From the NCBI GenBank assembly GCA_946222995.1, contig CAMIOS010000005.1, positions 31,628 to 95,627 on the forward strand: a stretch of 64,000 nucleotides of DNA, written 5' to 3'. The notes beneath the pieces were generated by a model. The model made no database searches, had not been told where the DNA came from, and was given only the letters and a program-made list of their open reading frames with translations. Made by a program: the position numbers and the translations under genes. Source of the stretch: an uncultured Enhydrobacter sp. GTDB taxonomy: Bacteria; Pseudomonadota; Gammaproteobacteria; Pseudomonadales; Moraxellaceae. Shown piece after piece: positions 56,571 through 64,000 of the stretch. The first letter of the stretch is position 1. Each line of letters begins with the position of its first letter.

Positions 56571-56939
56571 CTAACGAACGCGGATACGGGCGCGGTTGTT
56601 ATCGACCGTGGCTTTGCCGATGCCTTTGACTTTATCAAGGTCATCGACGCTGGCAAAGGGGGCTATCATTTCTCGATACAAAATAATGTCTTGGGCTTTT
56701 TTTGCGCCTATGCCCTCAAGCTGGATAAGCTCAGCTTCGCTGGCGGTATTGATGTTGATAAGTTTTGGTAAGTTCGGTAAAGAAGTTGAATTTGAAGTCG
56801 AGTTTATGGTTGTGTTTGAGAGAGCAGGATTTTTTAGGCTTAAATAGGCTTGCTCTGGCGTCATATTGGGCGTGCAAAGTTGGGCATGGCTTGCATGCAT
56901 CAAACACACTAGGCTAAAGAACAAACATTTTGCTTTCAT
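56571..56939 (-). CDS. ComEA-like helix-hairpin-helix protein
   Basis: 122 residues with a signal peptide (MKAKCLFFSLVCLMHASHAQ) and one C-terminal DNA-binding helix-hairpin-helix pair: ININTASEAELIQLEGIGAKK and DDLDKVKGIGKATVDNN. Predicted periplasmic. Such short ComEA proteins pull DNA through the outer membrane in competence; naturally transformable Moraxellaceae carry them. Confidence 0.85.
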   Translation of the reverse strand: MKAKCLFFSLVCLMHASHAQLCTPNMTPEQAYLSLKNPALSNTTINSTSNSTSLPNLPKLININTASEAELIQLEGIGAKKAQDIILYREMIAPFASVDDLDKVKGIGKATVDNNRARIRVR

Positions 56940-56999
56940 ACATAGGGGGTTAATTTTTTTAAGCCATTATAACAAACGTTAGCCTAAATTTTGATAATC

Positions 57000-57030
57000 A
57001 AAAAAGCCAAAATCCATTTAGACTTTGGCT
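57000..57030 (-). terminator. Rho-independent terminator of the small secreted protein gene
   Basis: AGCCAAA / TTTGGCT stem, followed on the minus strand by six T. Confidence 0.78.
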
Positions 57031-57048
57031 TGCTTGTTTGGCCAAAAA

Positions 57049-57312
57049 TTATTTTGTGTGACCTTTAGCATAGTGATGCGCGTGGGTGCTTACTTTTTTA
57101 TGAGTTACCTTGTGCGAAGCTACGGGTTGTTGTACGCCAGTTGTGGTTTTATGTGCAGGAACAGCAGGCGCTGCGGATGTCTTAACGGTGGTGGTTGTGG
57201 TGGTTTTTGTAGTGTTAGCGGGCGCAGCGGGTGTCGCTGGCGCAGCTATGGCAGCGCTCATTCCTGCAAATAAAGTCGTAGCTAATGTGGCAGCAATCAA
57301 TGATTTTTTCAT
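57049..57312 (-). CDS. Small secreted Ala/Thr/Lys/His-rich protein (Asr-like)
   Basis: 87 residues. Signal peptide MKKSLIAATLATTLFAGMSA with cleavage after about AIA, then a low-complexity mature part rich in Thr, Ala, Pro, Lys and His (HKVTHKKVSTHAHHYAKGH at the end). Its build resembles the enterobacterial acid-shock protein Asr, though homology cannot be proven by eye. AGGA eight bases before ATG 57312 favours that start over 57321. Confidence 0.7.
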   Translation of the reverse strand: MKKSLIAATLATTLFAGMSAAIAAPATPAAPANTTKTTTTTTVKTSAAPAVPAHKTTTGVQQPVASHKVTHKKVSTHAHHYAKGHTK

Positions 57313-57495
57313 GATAATCATCCTATATTCATATAATGGTTAAACTAACTTGTCAATCAAAGGGACAGCTTAATTGGTTGAAGAATTAGAAACGAATTAA
57401 GCTGTCTGAGATGATTATGCAGCAAAACACTTAGCAAAAACTTAGCCCAATCGCCTTTGTTCACGCAGTAATGTAATCGCATGTAAGAAAACTTG

Positions 57496-58317
57496 CTAAA
57501 TCTTACCGTGTTTTTCATGGGATTTGGCGTTATTCCACAGTTCATCCATTTGTTCAAGGCTTGCGGTTTCGGGGGTTTTACCCAGTTTGGCAAGTTCGTC
57601 TTCAATAAAGCCAAAACGGGATTTGAATTTATGCACCGTGGTTAAGACCGCTTTTTCGCTATCAATGCCCAGTTTGCGGGCGATATTGACCAACGCAAAA
57701 AAACAATCGCCCAATTCTTTTTCCAGTTCGGCTTTTTGTTCAGTAGTAGGCTTTTCACCATCATTGGGCAAAATCTCTTTAAGTTCACGGATTTCTTCAT
57801 CCAATTTTTCTACCGCGCCTGATACCACATCCCAGTCAAAGCCCACGCGATTGGCAGTTTTTTGTAGGTGTTGGGCTTGCATCAGTGCTGAGCCGGCTTT
57901 GACTGCGTCGAGTGTACGACGTTTTTTGCCCCGTTTTTCTTTTTCAGCATTTTCGATTGCTTTGATTTCATCCCAACGCTGTTTGACATCGTCTTCGGTT
58001 TTGAGATTTTCTTTATCAAACACGTGCGGATGACGGCGTATGAGTTTATCCTGCAAGGTAAAAATCACATCGCCTATATCAAACTTGCCCTGTTCTTGGT
58101 ACAAATGGGCATGAAAAATCACTTGCAGTAGCACATCGCCAAGCTCACCCTTGATGTCTTCAATGTCATGCGCTTGAATGGCTTCGACAAGCTCGTATGT
58201 CTCTTCGATGGCATAAGGAATAAGGCTGTCATTGGTTTGTTTTTTGTCCCACGGACAGTCGGTGCGAAGGCGTGCCATCAGCGCGAGCAGGTCAGTAAAA
58301 GAATGGGTTGGGGTCAT
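57496..58317 (-). CDS. mazG: Nucleoside triphosphate pyrophosphohydrolase MazG
   Basis: 273 residues, two MazG domains. First contains RTDCPWDKKQTNDSL and EETYELVEAI with GELGDVLLQVIFHAHL; the second has EKELGDCFFALVNIARKLG. It clears non-canonical NTPs and lowers ppGpp effects. ATG 58317 (MTPTHSFTDLL) fits the family start; the frame is open to 58359. Confidence 0.95.
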   Translation of the reverse strand: MTPTHSFTDLLALMARLRTDCPWDKKQTNDSLIPYAIEETYELVEAIQAHDIEDIKGELGDVLLQVIFHAHLYQEQGKFDIGDVIFTLQDKLIRRHPHVFDKENLKTEDDVKQRWDEIKAIENAEKEKRGKKRRTLDAVKAGSALMQAQHLQKTANRVGFDWDVVSGAVEKLDEEIRELKEILPNDGEKPTTEQKAELEKELGDCFFALVNIARKLGIDSEKAVLTTVHKFKSRFGFIEDELAKLGKTPETASLEQMDELWNNAKSHEKHGKI

Positions 58318-58463
58318 GATTATCTCGTATTTAGTAGGTTTAAAAAATTGTTTAATCACAGACTGCGGTTAGGGTAGCGGTTTTTTGGCATAAAATAACC
58401 ATTGCTATCGTTGTGGCATTTTGTCAAACTATAGCTATTTTATAATAAAAAAAGGTCATCCTC

Positions 58464-59663
58464 ATGACAGCAAACATACAACATATCGCCGTGATAGGGG
58501 CAGGGTATGTGGGGTTATCTAATGCGATTTTATTGGCTCAAACCAAACTTAATACCGATGTGCTATTGGTGGATATCAATGCGCAAAAAGTTAAACAACT
58601 GCAACAAAACCAATCGCCCATTCAAGATGAATTAATCAGCAAGTTTTTGGCAAATTCCAAATTGAACTTGACAAGTCAATTACTCACAGACAGCGATTTT
58701 AGTCAAGCAGATCTGGTAATTATCGCCACGCCGACCAACTATGATGTGGCGACAGGCAAATTTGATACCTCATCAGTCGAAGCCAGTATTGCGGCGGTGC
58801 GAAAGCAAAATACTGCCGTACCCATCGTGATAAAATCGACCATTCCGATTGGATTTACGCAACAAATGCAGCAGCAGTTTGATGAAAATATCTTATTTAT
58901 GCCCGAATTTTTACGAGAAGGCAAGGCATTGTATGACAATCTGCACCCGTCACGGATTATTGTGGGTAATAACAATAAAGCGTTACAGGACTTTGTGCAA
59001 GCCTTGATTAAGCTATATCAAGATGCCAGCCAAAAATCCGATATCCCTACCCAAACCATGCCACCCACCGAAGCCGAAGCGGTCAAGCTATTTGCCAACA
59101 GCTATCTTGCTACCCGTATTGCCTTTTTTAATGAGCTTGACAGCTTTGCCGAAAGCTTGGGGCTTGATAGCGGGGCGATTATCACAGGCGTGAGCCTCGA
59201 CCCGCGTATCGGCATGCATTATAACAACCCATCATTTGGCTATGGCGGTTATTGTCTGCCAAAAGATACCCAACAACTCAAAGCCAACTATGCCGGCATT
59301 CCCGCCAATGTGATTCATGCGGTGGTCGATGCCAATAACACGCGTAAACGTTTTATCGCCCGCCAAATCATTGCCAAAAATCCGCAAACGGTGGGCATTT
59401 ATCGCTTAAGCATGAAAAAAGATGCCGATAATTTTCGGGACTCAGCGATTCTCGATATCATCGAGCACTTAAAACAACATGCCATTGACGTACAAATTTA
59501 TGAGCCAAGCCTAAATGTTGAACAGTTTATGGACTGCCCGGTGAATAACGATTTGGCAAACTTTTTACAAACCAGTGATATTATTGTTGCCAATCGCTTG
59601 CACGATGAGCTCAACACCGTCAAAGATAAAGTCTATAGCCGTGATGTATTTGGTGATAGTTAA
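58464..59663 (+). CDS. ugd: UDP-glucose 6-dehydrogenase
   Basis: 399 residues, makes UDP-glucuronate for surface polysaccharides. NAD fold IGAGYVGLSNAILLAQ, LVIIATPTNYD, FLREGKALYDNLHPSRIIVG, catalytic Cys in YGGYCLPKDTQ and KPGY-free C-terminal half with IGIYRLSMK-type block VGIYRLSMKKDADNFRDS. AAGGT precedes the start. Short (E. coli-type) class. Confidence 0.92.
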   Translation: MTANIQHIAVIGAGYVGLSNAILLAQTKLNTDVLLVDINAQKVKQLQQNQSPIQDELISKFLANSKLNLTSQLLTDSDFSQADLVIIATPTNYDVATGKFDTSSVEASIAAVRKQNTAVPIVIKSTIPIGFTQQMQQQFDENILFMPEFLREGKALYDNLHPSRIIVGNNNKALQDFVQALIKLYQDASQKSDIPTQTMPPTEAEAVKLFANSYLATRIAFFNELDSFAESLGLDSGAIITGVSLDPRIGMHYNNPSFGYGGYCLPKDTQQLKANYAGIPANVIHAVVDANNTRKRFIARQIIAKNPQTVGIYRLSMKKDADNFRDSAILDIIEHLKQHAIDVQIYEPSLNVEQFMDCPVNNDLANFLQTSDIIVANRLHDELNTVKDKVYSRDVFGDS

Positions 59664-59791
59664 CGTTTTGCAAAAATGTGATAACTACCATTTAGTAACG
59701 GTGTAACTCAGTGAGATTAATTATGATAGCTCACCTAAAATAAAGATTTAACCCAATAAAATTTAATGTAATACAAGAAAAAGGTACATCT

Positions 59792-61222
59792 ATGAATAAT
59801 TTTCCCCCAATGACTATTTCTTCTTTCAAAGCTTATGACATTCGAGGCGAGCTTGGCAAAAACTTAGACAAGGATATCGCCTATCGCATCGGACGAGCTT
59901 TCGCCGAATTTTTAAACCCTTCAGCCCAAAAAAAAGCCATTGTGATTGGCTGTGACATCCGTCCATCGAGTGACGAGCTTAAAAAAGCCACCATTCAAGG
60001 TATCTTAGACGCTGGCACGGATGTGATTGATCTTGGTATGACTGGCACCGAAGAGGTGTATTTTGCCACCAGTTACTATCACGCTTTAGGCGGTATCGAA
60101 GTCACCGCAAGCCACAATCCGATCAATTACAATGGCTTAAAACTGGTACGCGAAAACTCAAAACCCATCAGTGCCGATACTGGGCTTGCCGATATCCAAA
60201 AAATCGCTGAACAAGGCACCTTTACTCCCGTACAACAACGGGGAGAATATACCCTAAAAGACGATAAAACCGCTTACATTGACCATTTACTCAGCTATAT
60301 TGATGTCAGTGCATTACAACCATTAAATGTCGTCGTCAATTGTGGCAATGGCAGTGCTGCCCCTACCATTGACTTAATCGAAGCACGTTTTAAACAAGCG
60401 AATGCCCCAATCAACTTTATCAAAATCAATCATGAGCCTGACGGCAGTTTTCCCAACGGTATTCCCAATCCCATGATTATCGCCAATCGCAAAGTCACCG
60501 CGGATAAGTTATTGACAGAAAAAGCCGATTTGGCGATTGCCTTTGATGGTGACTTTGACCGCTGTTTTTTCTTTGATGAAAATGGGCGGTTTATCGAGGG
60601 CACTTATTTGGTTGGTGTACTGGCTCAAGCATTTTTGGACAAAAACCCGAGCGAAGCGGTGGTGTATGACCCACGCAATATCTTAAATACCGAAAGCGTG
60701 ATTGCCAACGCCAAAGGCAAAGCGGTCATCAGCAAATCAGGACATTCATTTATCAAGCAAATCATGCGAGAAAATAATGCGGTATATGGTGGCGAGATGT
60801 CAGCTCACCATTATTTCCGAGATTTTAACTACTGTGATAGCGGCATGATTCCTTGGTTATTGGTGATTGAATTGCTGTCAAAAACAGGCAAGACCTTATC
60901 GCAATTGGTTGATGAGATGATTGAAGCGTTTCCTATTTCAGGAGAAATTAACTTCAAACTCGATGGCATCACCGCCCCCGAAGTGTTAGCCAAACTTGAA
61001 AACGAGTATAGCCAGTTTGATAAACAAACAGCATCCCTTGATAAACTCGATGGCTTATCGGTAAATTTCCCAAATTGGCGATTTAACGTACGAGCATCGA
61101 ATACCGAACCGCTTATTCGCCTAAATGTTGAGACCAAAGGCGACAAAGCGTTATTGGATAAAAAAACCACGGCCTTACAAAACTGGATTATCGCCCAAGG
61201 CGGTAGTGCGGCTGACCATTAA
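59792..61222 (+). CDS. Phosphomannomutase/phosphoglucomutase
   Basis: 476 residues, alpha-D-phosphohexomutase. Phosphoserine loop TASHNPINYNGLKLV, metal loop FDGDFDRCFFFDENG, sugar-specificity loop GGEMSAHHYFRDF and phosphate-binding RASNTEPLIRLNVE. Supplies mannose-1-P or glucose-1-P for sugar nucleotide synthesis; fits next to ugd. Substrate preference cannot be read. Confidence 0.92.
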   Translation: MNNFPPMTISSFKAYDIRGELGKNLDKDIAYRIGRAFAEFLNPSAQKKAIVIGCDIRPSSDELKKATIQGILDAGTDVIDLGMTGTEEVYFATSYYHALGGIEVTASHNPINYNGLKLVRENSKPISADTGLADIQKIAEQGTFTPVQQRGEYTLKDDKTAYIDHLLSYIDVSALQPLNVVVNCGNGSAAPTIDLIEARFKQANAPINFIKINHEPDGSFPNGIPNPMIIANRKVTADKLLTEKADLAIAFDGDFDRCFFFDENGRFIEGTYLVGVLAQAFLDKNPSEAVVYDPRNILNTESVIANAKGKAVISKSGHSFIKQIMRENNAVYGGEMSAHHYFRDFNYCDSGMIPWLLVIELLSKTGKTLSQLVDEMIEAFPISGEINFKLDGITAPEVLAKLENEYSQFDKQTASLDKLDGLSVNFPNWRFNVRASNTEPLIRLNVETKGDKALLDKKTTALQNWIIAQGGSAADH

Positions 61223-61297
61223 TTTTGCTCAGAAATTAAAAATTAATGTTTAAAATTTATCCATTATAATTTGGGATTTACACCATTTAAGATAATC

Positions 61298-63328
61298 ATG
61301 AAATCAATTAAAGCCAAAAATCAGTCTGCCAATCTGTCAAATCCATTGTTAAGCAATGATTTGCCAACGGCAGATGTCACACCAAACTTGTTACAATACT
61401 CACAGCTATTACAGCAGCCAAAATCTATTGATGTCATCTTAACAATGGCAAAAGCCTTTTGGCAAAAAGGTGATTTAACCAATGCCTTGACTTGGTATAA
61501 TAAAGCGTTGGCGATGACCGTCAAACGGGCGGATATTTGGTATGACAAAGCTAATATTTTATTGTTGCAACATAATATCCCAGAAGCGGTTATCTGTTTT
61601 GACAAAGGATTTCAACGAGATGACCCAAGTTTAAATGACTTATTTTATATAGGCACATTGGCAAAAGAGCATCGACAGTTTGATATTGCTGTCCGTTGTT
61701 TTGAGCGAGTGTTAGCAGGAAATCCAAATGCACCTCGTATTTATCATGAGCTCATATATTCAGCCTATGCAAATAAATCTTATCAAAGAGCGATAGAGCT
61801 GTGTAAAGACGCCTTAAAAGAGCATCCCAACGAAGCCTACTTTGCTTGTATGAAAGGCTGGGCGTATCAGGCACAAAATATGTTTCCCCAAGCAATTGCC
61901 AGTTTTCAAGAAGCTGCCAATATTGATCCAAACTATCCAGAGCTATTGGGTATGATATTTGGCTTAAAGACCAAAATTGGGGATTGGCACAATCTAACTG
62001 CTTTAATAGACCAGATGCAAGCCAAAGCTGATTTAAAGCAGCCCGTAGCCGCACCGTTTGATTTGGTAGCCGCCTGTGATGCACCACAACAACAACTATA
62101 TTGTGCCCAATCCTATCTTGAACGTAATGGCTTTATCGAAAGACCGATATCTAACCAACCTTTTGACTTTACTGAACAATCTAAAACACGTATTAAGATT
62201 GCGTATGTTTCTGCAGATTTTTTTAACCATGCCACCGCAGTTTTAATGGCAGAATTATTTGAATTGCACGATAAAAATCGCTTTGAAGTCTATGCATATT
62301 CTTATGGAGAAAACATTGAGGATGAGTGGCGTGTGCGTTTACGCAATGCATTTGAACATTTTTATGAAGTTTCCCAATGGAATGATAAAGCTATTGCTGA
62401 GCATATTCATGGGCAAAAAATTAGCATTGTTATTGATCTAAAAGGTTATACGACCCATTCAAGAACAGGTATTTTTAGCTACCGTCCTGCGCCTATTCAG
62501 ATTAATTATATTGGCTTTCCAGGGACAATGGGGGCATCCTTTATTGATTATATCATTGCTGATAATATCTTAATTCCGCCACAGCTTGAGCAGTTTTATA
62601 CTGAAAAAGTGATCAAAATGCCACATAGCTACCAGCCTAATGACAGACATCGAATTATTGGCGTAAATATACCCACTAAAGCAGAAGTAGGACTTCCCGC
62701 AACAGGATTTGTGTATTGCTGCTTTAACAATCCGTACAAAGTCTTACCTGAAACTTTTGCAGTCTGGATGCGTATTCTTCATGCTGTGCCAGATAGTGTA
62801 TTATGGCTACTTAAAGATGTGCCCGAAACAGAAGAAAATCTTAAGCACCAAGCAAAACTTGCAGGCATTGATCCTTCTCGTATAGTGTTTGCCAATCGAG
62901 TGAGTATTCCTGAGCATTTGGCGCGCCATGTTTTAGCGGATTTATTTTTAGATACCTTGCCTTATAATGCGCATACCACAACAAGTGATGCATTATGGAC
63001 AGGTTTGCCTGTCTTAACCTGTATGGGGCAATCCTTTGCTTCTCGGGTTGCAGGCAGTCTCCTCAATGCCAGTGGGCTTAATGAATTAATCACTGAAACT
63101 AGGCAAGATTACGAAAATTTGGCAATAGAATTTGCCAAGAACCCAATTAAGCTGCAACAAATTAAAGATAAATTAAATAATAGTCGAGAAAATATTCCAC
63201 TATTTGATACCGTACGTTATACAAGGAACTTAGAAACAGCTTTTGTACATATATTCCAGTTAGCAAGTGAAGGTAACAAGCCAGAAACCTTTACAGTACA
63301 AGAAGATAATGCGCTAGAAAAAAATTAA
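61298..63328 (+). CDS. SPINDLY-type O-linked N-acetylglucosamine transferase (GT41)
   Basis: About 676 residues. The N-terminal third holds TPR-like units (NALTWYNKALAM, AIASFQEAANIDPNYPELLG). The GT41 catalytic domain begins IKIAYVSADFFNHATAVLMA; residues matching human OGT are H311, K481 in FNNPYK and D564 in HTTTSDALW. RPAPIQINYIGFPGTMGASF is also conserved. No signal peptide, so it acts in the cytoplasm on protein Ser/Thr. It lies upstream of a Ser/Thr-repeat lipoprotein. Start ATG 61298 is chosen over TTG 61271. Confidence 0.88.
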   Translation: MKSIKAKNQSANLSNPLLSNDLPTADVTPNLLQYSQLLQQPKSIDVILTMAKAFWQKGDLTNALTWYNKALAMTVKRADIWYDKANILLLQHNIPEAVICFDKGFQRDDPSLNDLFYIGTLAKEHRQFDIAVRCFERVLAGNPNAPRIYHELIYSAYANKSYQRAIELCKDALKEHPNEAYFACMKGWAYQAQNMFPQAIASFQEAANIDPNYPELLGMIFGLKTKIGDWHNLTALIDQMQAKADLKQPVAAPFDLVAACDAPQQQLYCAQSYLERNGFIERPISNQPFDFTEQSKTRIKIAYVSADFFNHATAVLMAELFELHDKNRFEVYAYSYGENIEDEWRVRLRNAFEHFYEVSQWNDKAIAEHIHGQKISIVIDLKGYTTHSRTGIFSYRPAPIQINYIGFPGTMGASFIDYIIADNILIPPQLEQFYTEKVIKMPHSYQPNDRHRIIGVNIPTKAEVGLPATGFVYCCFNNPYKVLPETFAVWMRILHAVPDSVLWLLKDVPETEENLKHQAKLAGIDPSRIVFANRVSIPEHLARHVLADLFLDTLPYNAHTTTSDALWTGLPVLTCMGQSFASRVAGSLLNASGLNELITETRQDYENLAIEFAKNPIKLQQIKDKLNNSRENIPLFDTVRYTRNLETAFVHIFQLASEGNKPETFTVQEDNALEKN

Positions 63329-63527
63329 TCTGAAAAATCAATAATTTAAATTTAACACCGAATGAAAGTAATTAATTAATTTATGCGGAAAAGCTAAAAA
63401 ATTATATGGTCTTACTTAGAAATAATATTTAAATTGAGTAAATATCATAAAGCATAAGTATTTGATTTTATTGATTTTATTTTTATGTTTCTAATATATA
63501 ATGTTTAGTAATAAATTTATAAAAAGG

Positions 63528-63557
63528 TTGACGTTGTAGAAAAGATTTTGCTATTAT
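63528..63557 (+). promoter_or_regulatory. Sigma-70-type promoter of the repeat lipoprotein
   Basis: TTGACG and TATTAT separated by 18 bases. Transcription would start near 63564 and give a leader of about 100 bases. Confidence 0.6.
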
Positions 63558-63590
63558 TCTTTTCACAGATATTAAAATACTGTAACATAA

Positions 63591-63637
63591 CAAAAGCTTA
63601 ATCTTAACATCGATGTGACTTATTAATTGAGCTTTTG
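63591..63637 (+). promoter_or_regulatory. 5' UTR hairpin upstream of the lipoprotein start
   Basis: CAAAAGCTTAAT (63591-63602) can pair with ATTGAGCTTTTG (63626-63637) over 12 positions, with one G-U, leaving a 23-base loop. No T-run follows, so it is not a typical terminator. It ends 17 bases before the ribosome site. Confidence 0.5.
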
Positions 63638-63666
63638 ATTGTCTCTCTGATCACGAGGAAATACTT

Positions 63667-64000
63667 ATGAAAATGAAATATTTGGCTTTAACAGTAACAA
63701 GCCTTTTGTCAGCCGTTACGCTATCTGCTTGTGGCGGAGATGATAGTGATGGTGTTAAAGTTGTAACATCAACTACTACTGTAACTTCTGGTACTACAGC
63801 GACTAGCGGTACAACTGCAACTAGCGGTACTACAGCAACTTCTGGTACAACTGCAACTAGTGGTACTACAGCAACTTCTGGTACAACTGCAACTAGCGGT
63901 ACCACAGCAACTTCTGGTACAACTGCAACTAGCGGCACTACAGCTACTTCTGGTACAACTGCAACTAGCGGCACTACAGCTACTTCTGGTACAACTGCAA
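63667..64000 (+). CDS. Lipoprotein with tandem TSGTTA repeats, partial
   Basis: Open to the right edge. MKMKYLALTVTSLLSAVTLSAC is a lipoprotein signal peptide with lipobox LSAC (C22 lipidated), then GGDDSDG, a short linker, and from residue 40 twelve complete TSGTTA hexapeptides with no sequence deviation. Each unit has four hydroxyl residues. GAGGA eight bases before ATG 63667. A surface-exposed spacer, stalk or adhesin is likely; the C-terminal domain is outside the window. The preceding O-GlcNAc transferase makes it a candidate glycoprotein. Confidence 0.85.
   Translation, partial: MKMKYLALTVTSLLSAVTLSACGGDDSDGVKVVTSTTTVTSGTTATSGTTATSGTTATSGTTATSGTTATSGTTATSGTTATSGTTATSGTTATSGTTATSGTTATSGTTA
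63784..64000 (+). repeat. 18-bp coding tandem repeats (36-bp higher-order unit)
   Basis: Twelve perfect TSGTTA coding units. The Ser codon alternates mostly TCT and AGC/AGT, so the DNA repeats best every 36 bases. The array continues past the edge; copy number changes would stay in frame. Confidence 0.9.

Larger units (their letters stand above)
63329..63666 (+). other. AT-rich leader region of the repeat lipoprotein gene
   Basis: 338 bases, very AT-rich in the first two thirds. Contains a promoter (63528-63557), a 5' UTR hairpin (63591-63637) and a ribosome site GAGGA (63654-63658). No terminator with a T-run is apparent for the upstream transferase. Confidence 0.6.

Noticed and set aside
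63651..63974. Minus-strand frame of 107 residues with VAVVPE repeats
   Set aside because: Antisense shadow of the TSGTTA repeat; its pattern is only the reverse translation of the repeat, and the plus frame has a lipoprotein signal and ribosome site.
63784..64000. CRISPR-like direct repeats
   Set aside because: No spacers; units are contiguous and encode a repeated peptide in frame.

Overview
This window is ordinary chromosomal DNA from a gammaproteobacterium, most likely Moraxellaceae (Moraxella/Faucicola osloensis or Psychrobacter type). This is inferred from gene content and protein style: a two-subunit bacterioferritin set with bfd, the RibBX-type riboflavin gene, PhoB/PhoR, plsB, a 5-oxoproline cluster and a long-tailed PcnB. 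No ribosomal RNA, tRNA, insertion sequence, phage integrase or CRISPR array was seen. Genes are dense and mostly in short operons with ATGA overlaps, and several operons end in clear Rho-independent hairpins.

Layout. 1-2187 (minus): a three-subunit aldehyde/xanthine oxidoreductase of the PaoABC type, whose molybdenum subunit runs off the left edge. 2551-7435 (plus): the divergent molybdenum cofactor operon moeA-moaA-moaB-moaC-moaD-moaE plus a TSUP permease; it supplies the cofactor family the first operon needs. 7456-15519: a 5-oxoproline (pyroglutamate) salvage island. Pyrrolidone-carboxylate peptidase and two DUF969/DUF979 membrane proteins lie on minus. A biotin carrier, a biotin carboxylase, PxpB, PxpC, PxpA and a second carrier-like protein without the biotinyl lysine lie on plus. 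15730-18600: fumarase C, then two complementary bacterioferritin subunits and bacterioferritin-associated ferredoxin behind a Fur-like box.

18779-30754: plsB, two thioesterases, a BLUF blue-light sensor facing a riboflavin gene, rarA, typA, mscL and dadA. 30775-43217: phoR-phoB with a Pho box, dtd, psd, a LigB-type dioxygenase, rlmH, an EEP nuclease, oligopeptidase A with a YheV-like zinc protein, a long acidic membrane protein, a divergent macrodomain-like protein and a TRIC channel.

43473-50137: an alcohol dehydrogenase, a secretion-signal-free beta-helix protein, and a capsule-type module (EcbF/BcbF-like HAD phosphatase, a fused nucleotidyltransferase-like/kinase protein, a stand-alone nucleotidyltransferase), with a convergent WavE-like glycosyltransferase. 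50276-58317 (minus): yjgA, rapZ, panC, panB, folK, pcnB, a ComEA-like protein, an Asr-like small secreted protein and mazG. 58464-64000 (plus): UDP-glucose dehydrogenase, phosphomannomutase/phosphoglucomutase, a SPINDLY-type O-GlcNAc transferase, and the start of a lipoprotein made of perfect Thr/Ser-rich hexapeptide repeats that runs off the right edge.

The most interesting parts are the O-GlcNAc transferase beside a Ser/Thr repeat lipoprotein, the capsule-type module with its beta-helix neighbour, the 5-oxoproline cluster with a lysine-less carrier, and the heme/ferroxidase split in the bacterioferritin pair. Functions are assigned by reading the proteins and recalling families; no database search was run.
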